The notes beneath the pieces are model-generated. The model saw only the letters and a list, made by a program, of their open reading frames with translations, made no database searches and was not told the DNA's origin. From Pseudorasbora parva (lineage: Eukaryota > Chordata > Actinopteri > Cypriniformes > Gobionidae): DNA of 64,000 bases. Position numbers and translations under genes: made by a program. Below, piece by piece: positions 1 through 12,254 of the stretch (positions are counted from its first letter, which is position 1; each line of letters opens with the position of its first letter). The stretch covers positions 53,271,518-53,335,517 of the forward strand of contig NC_090173.1 in the NCBI RefSeq assembly GCF_024679245.1, given 5' to 3'.

Positions 1-1906
1 TCATGCAAGAAATGTGACTTCAATTGACTTCATATGACTTCAGTTTCAACAATTCAATTTAAACTTAAAGCTTGTCAGGGTTTTTTCAAACTTTCTTTTT
101 CAAGTTAACTTCAACATTTGTTTACCAACTCTTTCAATCTAGTTTTTACCTGCTGTACCACAGCAGTGGATTTGAACGTTAACAGACTTGTTTATTTACA
201 GATGCCATAAAACTCATACATCTTACACCACTCGGATATAAAGCTAACCTTGGACTTGCCCCACCGGCTGCGTTTAAACTAGCACACTGACGGGAACCAA
301 GCACAGACATGGCACAGATAGCCAGTCGCAACTGGAGCGTACTGGCACAGTTACACACTGAGACTGCAGGTATGTGTGCTGAGATAAGGAGCAGTGGCAC
401 TCGCCCGGCCGTTACAGCAGTGCTGGCTTTAACCCAGCTCAGGTATGCTGGGAATGTAGCGAAGAGTAACAGAATAAAGACAGGCAAGCCTGTAGATTTG
501 AGCTGAGGCTTCACTGAAGGCCATTGGTGGAGGATTTGGGACGTTGTTGAGGTGCATTTCGATTTTTGTCTGCTAAATAACTCCATGAAGGCATATGTGT
601 TTACATAAACCAAACATGTAAGTTAGGTTATGTAAGCTGTTATGCAGCCGGTGCAGATTCTCAAGAGTGGCTGCAGCAGGATGCACGAGCTCTGATGACG
701 ACACAGCTGATCCATGATTGGCCGGATTCACCGCATGACAGCGATCATGTGTGTTTTGTGTTTATTCTGAAACCTTATGTTACACTAATGCTCACAAATC
801 ATTAATTTATAACAGTAAAACCTCTTTTCATTTGGTCGCAATGTTATATTGTGATGTTTATTCAACTAAAACTGATAAAAACCGTTGACAACACTTCATT
901 AATAGTTTAGGTTTATATGTTATACTTTAATCTTGTCCAAATAGACGCTTTATTAAGCAGTACATAAAGTATTGAATGAAAATGTCATTTGAAACATCTG
1001 TGTATTTGAGAAATATTGCATTTATTTAACTTCAGCTGTAATAGAGTTTGCAAACACAGCGCAAGTGTCACTGCGGGAAGCAGAAAGATCGCATTCATTC
1101 AGCCGCAGCCGATGTCGAACACACCTTTTGATTAAACATGATGACAATAAACCAAACACGACTGCAGCAAAATATGGTGTGTTTGAGTTCTTCAAGAGGT
1201 CTAGGGTATTTTCGTAATAAATAAAGTATATCATAATGCAGTGCTGATTGACATAAACTTCATCACCGTATAGAATACTATAAAATAACGCATCGTCTGC
1301 CTCCCTCTGTGATGAGAAGCCACATCAGCTCACACACACTCGACTGACGACATGAAGTGAGTTTTTAAACGTTGTCTTTTGTTGAACAGGTTTATGAACG
1401 CTTCACTAGTTTGTGCAGATGTTCGACTCCTGTTGATTTTTCAAAAGCACGTAATAAGCGACTCAAACTCGCAGTCTTTCAGACAGAGCAGCGTTTACTC
1501 CTGATCACAGAGCTGCTCTTCGCTATACTGGGCATTTATTTATTTAGTTCAAATTGCAGCCTTTAGCTGTAAGCTTTCATAATCACACATTACCCAAATC
1601 GTGATTGCGGTTCGATTTCGATAAACCGTGCAGCTCTAATATATATATATATTAGGGGTTGCACCGACTAGACTAATCGACTAGTCGACCTTAATGCTCT
1701 GTCAGGATGCTTTAAGCTTGACGTCGACTTGTCGCTGACATATAGAGGGCGCAAAAGGATAAGCAATTCCTGACACGCAGGCTGTGTTTTTAACAGTTAA
1801 AAATGACAAATAAATGCATACTCCGTGAGCTCTCCACAAGACACGTTTGATTACCATCTGGATGTTCAAAATTGATCGGGAGAATGCACGCTTATTGTAT
1901 ACGTTA
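1..1906. other. Unassigned AT-rich flank
   Basis: No gene is recognised here. A 144-codon minus-strand frame (179-613) has a hydrophobic middle stretch, but no family motif, splice context or homologous neighbour was recognised, so it is treated as probably non-coding. A hAT-like left terminus (TAGGGGTTGCACCGAC, from 1653) lies at the right side; no matching right end was found. Confidence 0.4.
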
Positions 1907-2558
1907 CTCTGCGTTCACACCTCCGGCGGCGAGAGCGGCAAGCTGGCCGGAAGTCATTCATTTTCAATGGGAGCCGGGCGGCGAGCTCCGGCGAGAGCGG
2001 CGCGGCTCGTCTTGGACGATTTGGGCGTCGAGGAGAGTTGAAATCAGCTCAACTTTATGGTAATGAGCTATGACGTGGTTCGGCGGCAACCAGTCAGAAT
2101 GTAGAAGTGCTCCGCTTGAGAGAAATCCAGATAACGCAGGCCTGTAAACTTTGGTTCCGACCACATTAGTTCCCAAGCAAATTGTAGGAGAGGTTGATCA
2201 TTGCTGTGCGGGTTTCCCTATCATTTATGACAAGATCATTCATAGTGATGTGTAATTTGTTAAGAAGTCGTGCAACACTATTTTACAGGTGCTAGAACGC
2301 TCGTTGTTCAATTAATCGTATGCAATTAATTCTTACTTTTACATTTAAACAATTTCATCAAGTTAATTTATACCCTACTTGTGGTTAGTATATCCATCAA
2401 CATGCTTGTTTGATTTGCGGCCTCTTTAAATACAGTTTAAAAAAAGAATAAACATTCGATCTACGTCAGAGCGGCAGCACAGAGCTTTCTACAGCGTCGT
2501 TGGCAGGGCGGCAAGAGCGAATTTTGACGCTCTCGCCGGCGGCGGTGTGAACGCACGG
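1907..2558. mobile_element. PIF/Harbinger-like MITE, 652 bp, TSD TTA
   Basis: The two ends are inverted repeats sharing the core TGCGTTCACACC followed by a CG-rich GGCGAGAGCG block. The ends start at 1907 and 2558. Both are flanked by the trinucleotide TTA (1904-1906 and 2559-2561), which fits the 3-bp TWA duplication of PIF/Harbinger elements. No transposase frame is present, so it is non-autonomous. The GC-rich ends contrast with the AT-rich middle. Confidence 0.75.
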
Positions 2559-2776
2559 TTAGACAGCTGCCGCATGCCGTACTCGTGTTGAAATTGAAAA
2601 CTAAAGCTGTGGCGTCTCGATCGCCCCCAGGAGGTTGGTCCCAATACAGCTCATAATGTCGTCCCGATTGACAGCTAATCGAGGCTTTTCCACATGTTCA
2701 TGAGACGCCCCCTTCCGCCAATTTGGTCAAGCAAATCTGAGCATGTGATCACTCTTAGAAGAATTTCACATTCAAT

Positions 2777-5162
2777 TTATAACTGTTTCATTGACAAGTA
2801 TTTGTGCATATATGTATAAAAGTAAAAATAATCAACCTTCTCTCTAATAACTTTGTGCATGGGGGTGTCACTGTGTATACGCTGGACAAAATAATCCTCC
2901 TGGGCCACAGCATGAAGTCACACCACTGCATTCCTGAGACCAGTAGATGTCCCTGCACCTGCCAATAGTATGCGTGGCTTTTTTTTAGAGTGAGCAACCC
3001 GTGGTCCATTTGCAGATATTTGCAGTCAACAATGTTTTTGACATTAGGGCATTTCATTTCAACAAGCCCAAATTGAGGATATTCAGTGGGATCAAACACT
3101 ACACCATCAGGGGACGCACCAAGCCAGGGAGCTTCAGGATGGATGATTAGACCACAGGGTGAGTAGTTAACATTTGTCAACTTGCTGTATTCCACTGTCA
3201 CCTCTGACTCCATTTCAGCACCTCTTCTCATTTCTGCTGTCTGCCGCCGGCTTCCCCTGATGATGCGCTCTGTGAGGGACTCAGCAGAGCTCAGGCCTCT
3301 GACATGGCACACCTCCCCAAACCTGGAGGCTGTTACTCTTGGTTTCCGAAGCTGATGCCAGTCAGGGCAAGAGCTTTGGTCACGTGTTGCCTCTTCAATT
3401 CTCTGAGCCATATCTAATGGTGTTTTTAAACTTTGAAGGTGTAAAAGCTCCTCCTCAGTGCAAACAAACATACATTTAGATGGGGAAAGACAATATCCTT
3501 CCAGAGGCAAAGGTGGACTGGGTGGAGCGTCATGTAGTTTAATGTACCGTGATGTTACGACAGGCTGCTGGAACGACAATATACTTCCTTCCTGAACCAT
3601 TCCAAATGCACTTTCTACAAGTGGCTTTCCAGGTGACATGTTCATAGTTGTAACAAGTGGCTTGTCCTCAAGTGTGAACTCTGCATATGCCTCCACAACT
3701 CTGAACACGCACGGATCTGGAAAACTCCCACCATCCCTCTGTAGAGTCCACTTCTGTAAATAGATGTTTAGCATCAAAATGATCCTTGCTAATGTTTCAC
3801 TGTTTTGTAATTCCCCTAAATAGCATTTCTATATTTTGGTAACACTTTTAAGTAAGGTTTCATTAGTTCATGTATTTACTAACATTACCTAACCGTGACT
3901 CTGGTTGATTTTAAATGCTTATGAATGCTTTAAAAGCATATTAGTCTTTGCAAAAAATGTCCAACATATTTCTATAAATGTTGTTAACATCCTTGTACAC
4001 ATTCAGTTTAACTTACCTTACTCCACCTTGTGCTGTACGGTTTGGTACAGGTTTTGTGATGACCATGGCATTGATGGGTCCTGGCTTCACTCCCTGACAG
4101 AAAAATTCATCTTAGAAGGAATAAAGCTGAAACTAACCATACTGTCCACTTTAACAATTCAGAGCAGTGCTGTTCTCTCTCCCTTAAAGGGCAAGTACAA
4201 CACTATAATGTGTTTTATATATATTATATACACACACTATATATATATATATGGCCAAAGGAAATGTAATGTTGACTTACCATTGTTCTTGGTTTATGCC
4301 AGGACTGCTCAGTGTCAGTGCAGCTAAGCACAGCGGGTACAACAGACATATTGAGCTGGGAATAATGAGCTGTCTGATAAAGTCAGGCAACAGTACGGTT
4401 GCTCAAAGCAGTGCCTGCCACACATGTGCACTTGCTTTGTGTTAGCACCACAGGTGACGCATCCCTAAGTCCAACCTAAAAAATACAAATACAATCATTA
4501 ACCAACACAGATTAGACTTCCTGACAAAAGAGTCAAAGTTAGCACCATGTTAATGTTAGTAGAACAATAAACAAGATGGCTTTGCAGGTGCAGATCACAC
4601 TGTAACACTCGGGTTTATGGAATAAAATAACGTTTAAACTCATCCAGATGGACTATATTCAGATTCCTCTGCAAAACCTCCTTGCTATATTTAATAGTTT
4701 AACAACAGGGAACACGTTTGAACGCATATGAACACATTATGAACAGATCTGAACAGCTGAACTTGGTTAACCCTAAGTCTCTAGCATACTATTAAACTGT
4801 GTGGGGCCTCGTTCTTCTTCATTGACCTGTAACACAAGGCTCTAACGCTGACTTCCCCTGACAGCCTGTCTTTATTTGATACTGGATAACAAAAACACAA
4901 CGCTAGCTGAAAAATTAGCGCATTTCTGTTTGTTAACAGTTAGCTAACAGTAATAGCATTGGCAGTTGTGTAATATAAGATATATTCTTACCTTCGTAGC
5001 TGTGTATATATGAGGCTGCATACAATTTCAAACCTTTCTCCAGCTTACTTGACGGGGCTGTGGTTGATTTCTTGCAAATACGACGCACATCATTAACACT
5101 GATCTTCGGGAGATCCTGGAGACAGCGAGTGTAGAACGTCGCCAGAGCTAAACCAGAAATGA
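2777..5162 (-). pseudogene. SWIM zinc finger / YqaJ exonuclease-domain gene, degenerate
   Basis: Four exons read on the minus strand: about 5162-4992 (donor gtaagaat, 5' limit unclear), 4475-4281, 4093-4017 and 3753 to the stop near 2777. Exon 2 encodes a SWIM-type finger (CTCVAG...) but the later Cys/His ligand positions read Ser and Arg (ALSNRTVA), and an in-frame TGA follows. Exons 2 and 3 join in phase 0 (HKPRTM|GVKPGPI). Exon 4 has the lambda-exonuclease/YqaJ core: GASPDG, VEMKCP (ExK) and YWQVQGH (QxQ). Two single-base frameshifts are inferred: just after the start of exon 4 near 3740 (SGLYR then RDGGSFPDP), and near 2905, after which EDYFVQRIHSDTPMHK reads in another frame. An exon between exons 1 and 2 seems missing because their phases do not match. 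This is a multicopy, probably transposon-associated fish family; this copy cannot make an intact protein. Confidence 0.75.
4200..4256. repeat. Short AT dinucleotide tract in SWIM/YqaJ intron
   Basis: TA/TATATA-rich simple sequence just inside the intron that follows the SWIM exon on the minus strand. No other signal is seen in it. Confidence 0.6.
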
Positions 5163-5300
5163 CTGAGCCGTCATGAGAAGAATGCGGAAGTTGTTATGCA
5201 AGTAGCGTATTGGGTTACATTCAAAAGCAGACTTTATCGATACGCGCATCGCCAGGAGTTTATGACGATGTATCGTTGTATCGCTATTCTGAGCACAGCC

Positions 5301-5301
<1 letters not shown>

Positions 5302-5347
<46 letters not shown>
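5302..5347. repeat. (GT)n microsatellite
   Basis: About 45 bp of uninterrupted GT. The open frames running through it are artefacts of the repeat. Confidence 0.95.
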
Positions 5348-5349
<2 letters not shown>

Positions 5350-6225
5350 TCATCCAAGCTCAAACCCTGAGTCTTCCACTGATGAATTCCAGTGTGTGGC
5401 ACACTCAGACACACACCAGTGTTGGGGGACACCGCGGTTAGAAAAGAGCGTCCGTACTGAATACAGGACATTTACACCACAGCTGAAGATGTTTATTAAA
5501 ACACTGACAATCGTGTTCCATTGAACATCACAGTACTTCTAACCATTGTCAATATGAAAACACAGGTCGATTCAGACTCACCTCACAAGCAGAGACGTTT
5601 GGAGCGGCTCTGGAGGATTGACACGCTGATCTCCATTCGGTCTCTGCTAAAGGGAACACAGGGAGATTCAGTGCTTGGCTTTCCTCAAGTCATAAAACCA
5701 CATATAGGCATAACATACTCAACTCACATCCCTGACTGACAAAATGATACTCAAAATATCCATCAAGACACAAAATCATCATCTAAAATCATCCTGGTGC
5801 GGGACACCAACTTCTCCAATCCTCTCTTTCTCAGAAGAGCTGCCACATTGACCTCTGACACAGAGCACCTAAAAAAAGAAGAGCGATATGCAAAGATGAA
5901 CAGACATCAACTGCTACAGTGTCCATTGACCTCAGAGACACCCTCACTCAAACCTTTAAGTTTATGACACTCAGAATGATGTAGACAGGGGAACACAATG
6001 TTAAATGATGACTATCCGTACCGACAAAGATTTTCACACTGCACCTGCAGTAGAATTCCAACTAGAATGTACAATTCCTGAAGAAATGCTGAGTGGTGCT
6101 TGCCATGGCAAAACTCGGGGCCCGGTTGCTATGTTGTGTTAACTGGTTTTTCACCCCAAACAAAAGAGCCCCCCCTCATGTCTGTACGATGTTCTGCTGC
6201 TGAGAAATGGCTTATTCATGTGTTT
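5348..6225. other. Unassigned spacer
   Basis: No splice-supported exon or recognisable repeat was found. The only notable text is two copies of a GGGACACC-containing segment (near 5426 and 5799), too short to call an element. Confidence 0.35.
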
Positions 6226-7435
6226 GTGTGGTTGCTAGGATACTCTAAAGGATTGGTAGGTGGATGCTTAAGTATTCTCAGTCGTTGCTAGGCAGTTGCT
6301 AAGGTATTCTGGGTTGTTGCTAGGCAGTTGCTAAGGTATTCTGGGTGGTTGCTAGAGTATTTTGGGTGGTTCCTAGGCGTTTGCTAGGGTATTCTGCGTG
6401 GTTGCAAGGTGGTTGTTAAGATATTCTGGATGGTTGATAGGGTGTTGCTAGGCAGTTGCTAAGGTATTCTGGGTGGTTGCTAGGCGGTTGCTAGAGTATT
6501 TTGGGCGGTTGCTAGGTGCTTGCTAGAGCGTTTTAAGTGGTTGCTAGGGGTTTGCTCAGTGGTTGCTAGGGTATCTTGGGTGTTTGCTAGCGTGTTGCTA
6601 GGTGGTTGCTAGGGTATCCTGGGTGGTTGCTAGGACATTGCTAGATGGTTGCTAAGGTATTCTTGATGGTTGCTAGGGTGTTTCTAGGCAGTTGCTAAGG
6701 TATTCTGGGTGGTTGCCAGGCAGTTGCTAGAGTATTTTGCTAGGGTTTCCTGGGTGGTTTCTAGGCGGTTGCTAGGGTTTTCCAGGTGGTTGCTAGGTGG
6801 TTGCTAAGGTATTCTGGATGGTTGCCAGTGTGTTTCTAGCCAGTTGCTAAGGTATTCTGGGTGGTTGCTAGGCGGTTGCTAGAGTATTTGGGGCGGTTGC
6901 TAGGGTATCCTGGGTGGTTGCTAGGCGTTTGCTAGAGTATTTTGGGTGGTTGCTAGAGTGTTTTAAGTGGTTGCTAGCGGGTTGCTAGGTGGTTACTAGG
7001 GTATCCTGGGTGGTTGCTAGGGTGTTGTAAGGTGGTTGCTAGGGTATCCTGGGTGGTTGTTAGGGCGTTGCTGGGCAGTTGCTAGGGTGTTCTAGGTGGT
7101 TGCTAAGGTATTCTGGGTAGTTGCTAGGGTGTTGCTAGGAGGTTGCTACGGTATTATGGGTGGTTGCTAGGTGGTTGCTAAGGTATTCTGGGTGGTTGCT
7201 AGAGTGTTTTAATTGGTTTTTAGGGTGTTGCTAGGTGTTTGCTAGGGTATCCTGGGTGGTTGCTAGGGTGTTGCTAGGGTATTCTGGGTGGTTGCTAGTA
7301 TGTTGTTAGGTGGTTGCTAGGGTATCCTAGGTGATTGCTAGGGTATTCTGGGTGGTTGCTAGGGTGTTGCTAGGAGGTTGCTAGGGTATCCTGGGTGGTT
7401 GCTAGGGCGTTGCTAGGCAGTTGCTAGGGTGTTCT
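6226..7435 (+). repeat. GGTTGCTAGG minisatellite array, left copy (about 1.2 kb)
   Basis: Dense, imperfect tandem repetition of GGTTGCTAGG joined by short variable links such as GTATTCTGGGT, GTGTT and TATCCTGGGT. The spacing is irregular (about 10-32 bp), so it is a family of compound subrepeats, not a single-length unit. A second array in the same orientation lies at 19.7-20.6 kb. Any open frame in it is a low-complexity artefact. Confidence 0.9.
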
Positions 7436-7447
7436 ACTTACTTAAAA

Positions 7448-7571
7448 TGTTGGGTTAAAAATAACCCAACACGTAACCCAACTGTGGGTTGGTATAGCAC
7501 CTTCCCAACGTTGGGTTATTTTAACCCAATGGATTGGGTTAAAAAGCAGTTGGGTTAAAAGTAACCCAACA
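7448..7571. mobile_element. TTGGGTTA/TAACCCAA palindromic MITE-like element
   Basis: The segment is built from alternating TTGGGTTA and TAACCCAA blocks that fold on each other, including a perfect pair near each end (TGTTGGGTTA with TAACCCAACA). It directly abuts the left minisatellite array. It resembles abundant short palindromic fish elements. No TSD was resolved. Confidence 0.6.
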
Positions 7572-8153
7572 GTTAAATTAATAATTAAAATACACTTTGT
7601 TTTCGAATACATACTGGAGAATAAAGTACTAAATAGTGAGTTAAGAGAGTCAAGTATTTTTTAGTGCACACAATGTGCATAAATACAATAAAATACATAA
7701 GTGTAAAAATACAAATATTAAATTGAACATACACAGAACACAGTACATAAATTCAAACCTTACAAATAAGAGCACAGAGTACACAAATTACAATACACCA
7801 ATTCAAAAACACAAATTCAGAATCATAAATGTGCATACAATACACCAATTCAAAAACACAGGTGTGCACATGCAATACACAACTGTAATCGATTCAGAAA
7901 TAAATATCCTTATTAAAAAGGCTCCATTGAACGCAATGTGTTATAAACACCTTAATGTCTGTCGGCTACTGGACCTACTGATGATCGGGAAGGCTGAACA
8001 CAAAGTTTTTAAGGAGGTGCAGGCAATGTATTGAAGGAACTCCTCCAGGAACATTATAGACGGCATGCTGCAAAAACTCCCAAATGGGAGCAGAGGGCTT
8101 TGGGTAGTTCATGTCATAGATGTAAAACATTTTGAAGCATACGTCTAGTGCTT

Positions 8154-11100
8154 TGCAAAGGTTTCTGATACTATTCAATGTAAATTTGATACTTTCCAAG
8201 CTTCATCTGTTATTTTTTCAGGAGATTTTAATGAATGCTTGGATAATTTGAATGATAGATATCCTCCTCGTTCTTCTCAACGTGACGCACAATCTAATCT
8301 GACATCTCTGTGTGCCAGTTTATCGCTTAGCGATACTTGGCGATTCTACAACCCCGGGAGTTTAGAATACACATGGTCTAACAAGAACAAATCTTCACAA
8401 TCTAGAATTGACTTGTTTCTAATTTCTTCTTCTGCTTTACAATATGTTGAGGAAATTGTTCATTCTTATGCACCTTTATCTGACCATAAGCTTATTTCTT
8501 TAACGCTTACAGGCACACAAGGGAACGCTAGTCTCAGAGGGGACTGGAAATGTAATAATAATCTTCTTAATGATGAGTATTTTAATAACTGTGTTAAAAA
8601 TATTGCCATTGATATTTTGGAAGGTTTAAATGAAGGATTTAAAAATAAGTGGGAATTTTTCAAATATAACATTAGAAAGATCGCTGTTAAACGTAGCAAA
8701 GAAATAAAAATAAATAGCAGACAACAAGAGTTAGAATTACTGGATAAATTGGGGAAATTAGAACAGAAGCAAATCCTCTCAAAGGAGGAAGAAGCTGAAT
8801 TGGTTATAATTCAATCCCATCTTGACCAAATCTATTTAGACTTAGCTAAAGCGGCTTTTATCCGCTCCAGGGCAAAATGGCTTGAAGAGGGTGAAAAAAA
8901 TACAAGTTATTTTTGCTCTCGAGAAAAGAAATTTGAAAAGAAATGCTTTAACAGCATTAAATATCAATGATAATCTTTGTTCAGATCCCAAAACAATCTC
9001 TGACTTTGTTTTTTCATTTTATAAAGAACTATATCATTCTAAATTTGATCTATATAATTGTGAAGAGTTCATTCAAACAGTTATTCAAAATATCCCTACT
9101 ATTGATAAAGAATTTCAAGAGTTCTGTGATTCCGATATAACAACTTGCGAGATTAAAGAGGCCCTTCTTGGAATGAAAAAAGGAAAAGCACCAGGTATAG
9201 ATGGGTTGACAGTAGAATTTGATTTACATTTCTGGGAACTGATTGAAGCTCCTCTTTATAATGTGTATAATGAATGTATTAGTAGTGGTCAAATGTCTAC
9301 TACTATGAAACAAGGTATCATCTGGTTAATCGCTAAACCTGATAAAGACCCACATTTCATAGAAAATTGGAGACCGATCTCTCTTCTAACTATTGATTAT
9401 AAATTCATTACTTTAGTATTTGCTAATAGTGTCACGAATCAGGACGAGATTCAGTTGCAGACACAAAACTTAATTTATTAACAACAGTACTTGCACACAA
9501 CTGGGCAGATCAGTAGAACAAAAGTTATCAAGGAGAACAGCAGGGGGCGCTGGCAGCTCGGTCCCGTGCGGTCTTCAGGAAGGGCGAAGAAGCAACCCGC
9601 GGCGTAGATCGGAGCGCCCGGGAGGGCGGGGCGAAGCGTCCGGCAGCGAGAGAGACAGCTGGTGGGCGAGGAGCGCGGGCCTGACGCGAGGCGGCCCAGA
9701 GCCGAGGGCGGCAGACAAAGCGGGCAGGAACAGCGCGCGAGCAGTCTGGGGCGGCAGGAGAGGAGAGAGAAAACTAAAAGCAACTCAAACAGGCACTGGA
9801 GCCTCAAAACGGGACACAACATGAGCAGTTCCAAGACAGGACAGGAGAAAGGCTGGCCGAATCGCAAGGTAAACAAACACAGACAATCTGGCACAAGACA
9901 GCAGACACGAGAGGATTAAATAGGGGAAGTCAGATTGATCACAGGTGAGAGCGGTGCGTGATAGTGCTGATGGAATAACAAGGGGGTGGGGAAAACACCA
10001 CACTGACGGCAGCGCACATGGTGAACTGTCAACACAAAACAACGAGACATGACAACATGAGACAGATCAGGTCGCAGACATGACAAATAGATTACGGAAA
10101 GGTTTAAATCAAATTATTAGTGAATATCAATCAGGCTTTCTAAAAGGTCGACATATAACTAATAATATTAGACTTGTGCTTGACCTGCTAGATTATGCTG
10201 AGAATGTTGATGAAGGTGCAGTCATTTTCTTTCTGGACTTTTATAAAGCGTTCCATACAACTGAACACACATTTTTGTTTAAAACTATGACGCTTTTTGG
10301 TTTTGGAAATAATGTTTTAATGTAGTTAAAATGTTTTACAATGATACGAATAGCTCTGTAATACTTAATACTTCCACCTCTAAAAGATTCAACATTAATC
10401 GAGGAGTTCGTCAAGGTTGCCCTATTTCCCCCTTTTTATTTTTATTGGTTGTCGAATTATTATCCATTGGTATCGTTAATAATGAACTAATTCAAGGTCT
10501 CAACATTTTTGGTAAAGAAATGAAGATATCCCAACTGGCTGATGACTCAACCTTATTTTTAAAAAATGTCTCTTTTGTTCCTAATGCTGTCTCCTTCATC
10601 AATAATTTCTCTAAGGCTTCTGGTTTAACTTTAAATTGATCCAAATGTGAAATCCTTCCTTTACACAGCTTAAATGATAAATGTATTAATGAAATTCCAG
10701 TGAAACCCTCGGTTAAATACCTAGGAATTCATGTAAGAAAGGATGTTATAGAAAGACAAAGCTTAAACTTCTCCTCTAGATTAAAAAAGACCAAAGCGTT
10801 GTTAAACTGTTGGTTACAACGTGATCTCTCTGTTTATGGTCGTGTCCTGTTATCTAAAGCAGAAGGATTATCTCCATTTGTCTATCCCTCTCTATCTTTA
10901 TATGTTAAAGATTCTTATTGTAAAGATATCAATCATTTGTTTTACTCTTTTATTTGGAAAAACAAATCCCAAAAACTTAAGAAAAGGGTTCTTACTAATA
11001 AAAAAGCTGAAGGGGGGCTGGAGATACTTTACTTTGAAGATGTTAATAGAACTTTTAAAGTCAATTGGCTTAAAAGATGCTTGATTCATTAACTCCCTTT

Positions 11101-12254
11101 GGAACCTCATTCCACAGAGTATCTTTAACCAAATTGGTGGTCTAGAATTTGTGCTAACTTGTGACTATAATATCTCTAAACTCCCTTTCAAATTGTCCAA
11201 ATATCACCAGCAAGTACTTTTAGCCTGGAAAATTTGCTACTCACACACTTTTTCCCCTCACACTTCCTTTATTTGGAATAATGCCAATATACTAGTTGCC
11301 AATAAATCCTTATTTTTAAGGAATTAGTTTAACAGGGATGTTAATCTTCTTATAATTATGTTTGATCGTTGTGGAAATATTTTTAACTTATGAACAATTC
11401 ACTCAAACCCATAGTTTCCCTGTGCATTTTAAGGAATTTAATTTGGTTGTCTGTGCTATTCCCCCTACTCTGGTTCAGCGTGTTACAAGTCATATTCAAT
11501 ATAATTCAACAATAATGACAAACCCAACATTAATATTAAACAGAGTTGAATTGGTTGATAAAAAATGCAACAACAAACATATTGGCACTATTTTTCAAAA
11601 ACAAAATAAAATAGTACCTAGAGGAAATTTTTTTGGAACTCCATTATTGATAATATTAATTGGAAGACAGCTTGGTTAATACCCTTTAAATATTGTATTA
11701 ATAATAAAACTAAAGAAATACATTTTTAAATTTTGCATCCCATCTACCCTGATAAATCTTTAATTTCAAGATATGTTGATATTGATGATTTATGCTCTTT
11801 TTGTAAAAGTGAGAGAGAGCTGTTGACACACTTGTTTTTCGATTGTAAAATTATCCAAAGTTTCTGGAGGAAATTGGCAGATTCTATCTTTAATTTAGTG
11901 AAGATTAACTATTATTTTACATTGAAGGATATTATTGTATATTATGAAAACAATGTTAACAAAGATCTTGAATACATTGTTAATTTATTTATACTGCTGG
12001 CAAAGTTACATATTCATAAACAAAAATATTTAAATTCATCCCCAAACTTTAAGGTGTTTATAGTGGAATTAGACTCATTTATATCATCTTTGAAATTGTT
12101 AAAAAATAATAAGTCATTAACATGTTTAAAATATTATGAGAAAATTATTGGATCCCCTGCTACAAATTAATGCTTCACACTTTTGTGATATACTGTATGT
12201 CTATGCTATGTTTGTTATGTGTTCCTTACTCAAATTAAAAATAAATAAAAAACA
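8154..12254 (+). mobile_element. 5'-truncated L1/Tx1-like LINE with 10-bp TSD
   Basis: Flanked by TCTAGTGCTT at 8144-8153 and 12255-12264, with an A-rich tail just before the right copy. The 5' end is truncated inside the endonuclease domain: GDFNECLDNL, RIDLFLIS and LSDHKL (SDH motif) remain. Reverse transcriptase follows: KGKAPGIDGL, GRHITNNIRL, motif A FFLDFYKAF, motif B RGVRQGCPISPF, motif C LADDSTLFL, then KYLGIHV. The C-terminal zinc knuckle is CSFCKSERELLTHLFFDC. It is dead: the frame is lost near 8970, TAG replaces a probable Trp codon at 10323, TGA sits at 10637-10639, more frame changes occur between 11093 and 11733, and an LTR is inserted at 9430. ORF1 is absent. It lies antisense within the last exon of the SAMD3-like gene. 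Confidence 0.9.
9430..10085 (-). mobile_element. Solo LTR inserted in the LINE reverse transcriptase
   Basis: 656 bp with TGTCACG at the left and CATGACA at the right, flanked by the 5-bp duplication AATAG (9425-9429, 10086-10090). Removing it and one TSD restores reverse-transcriptase coding continuity (FAN|RLRKGL). Read on the minus strand it has a TATTTAA box (9922-9916) and an AATAAA signal (9479-9474) in U3-R-U5 order. It is GC-rich compared with the AT-rich LINE. No internal retroviral genes are present. The 5-bp TSD fits a Gypsy/ERV-type LTR. Confidence 0.85.

Noticed and set aside
179..613. 144-codon minus-strand frame
   Set aside because: No motif, splice support or family resemblance was seen; it could be chance or an unrecognised repeat.
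1653..2760. A complete hAT element starting at TAGGGGTTGCACCGAC
   Set aside because: The left end looks right, but no inverted right end or 8-bp duplication was found.
7448..7571. TTGGGTTA units as interstitial telomere
   Set aside because: Vertebrate telomere repeats are TTAGGG in head-to-tail tandem; here the blocks alternate in orientation, as in a MITE.
8466..8699. Antisense frames inside the LINE (also 9478-9894 and 10898-11110)
   Set aside because: They overlap well-supported plus-strand endonuclease/reverse transcriptase coding, or the solo LTR, and have no motif of their own.
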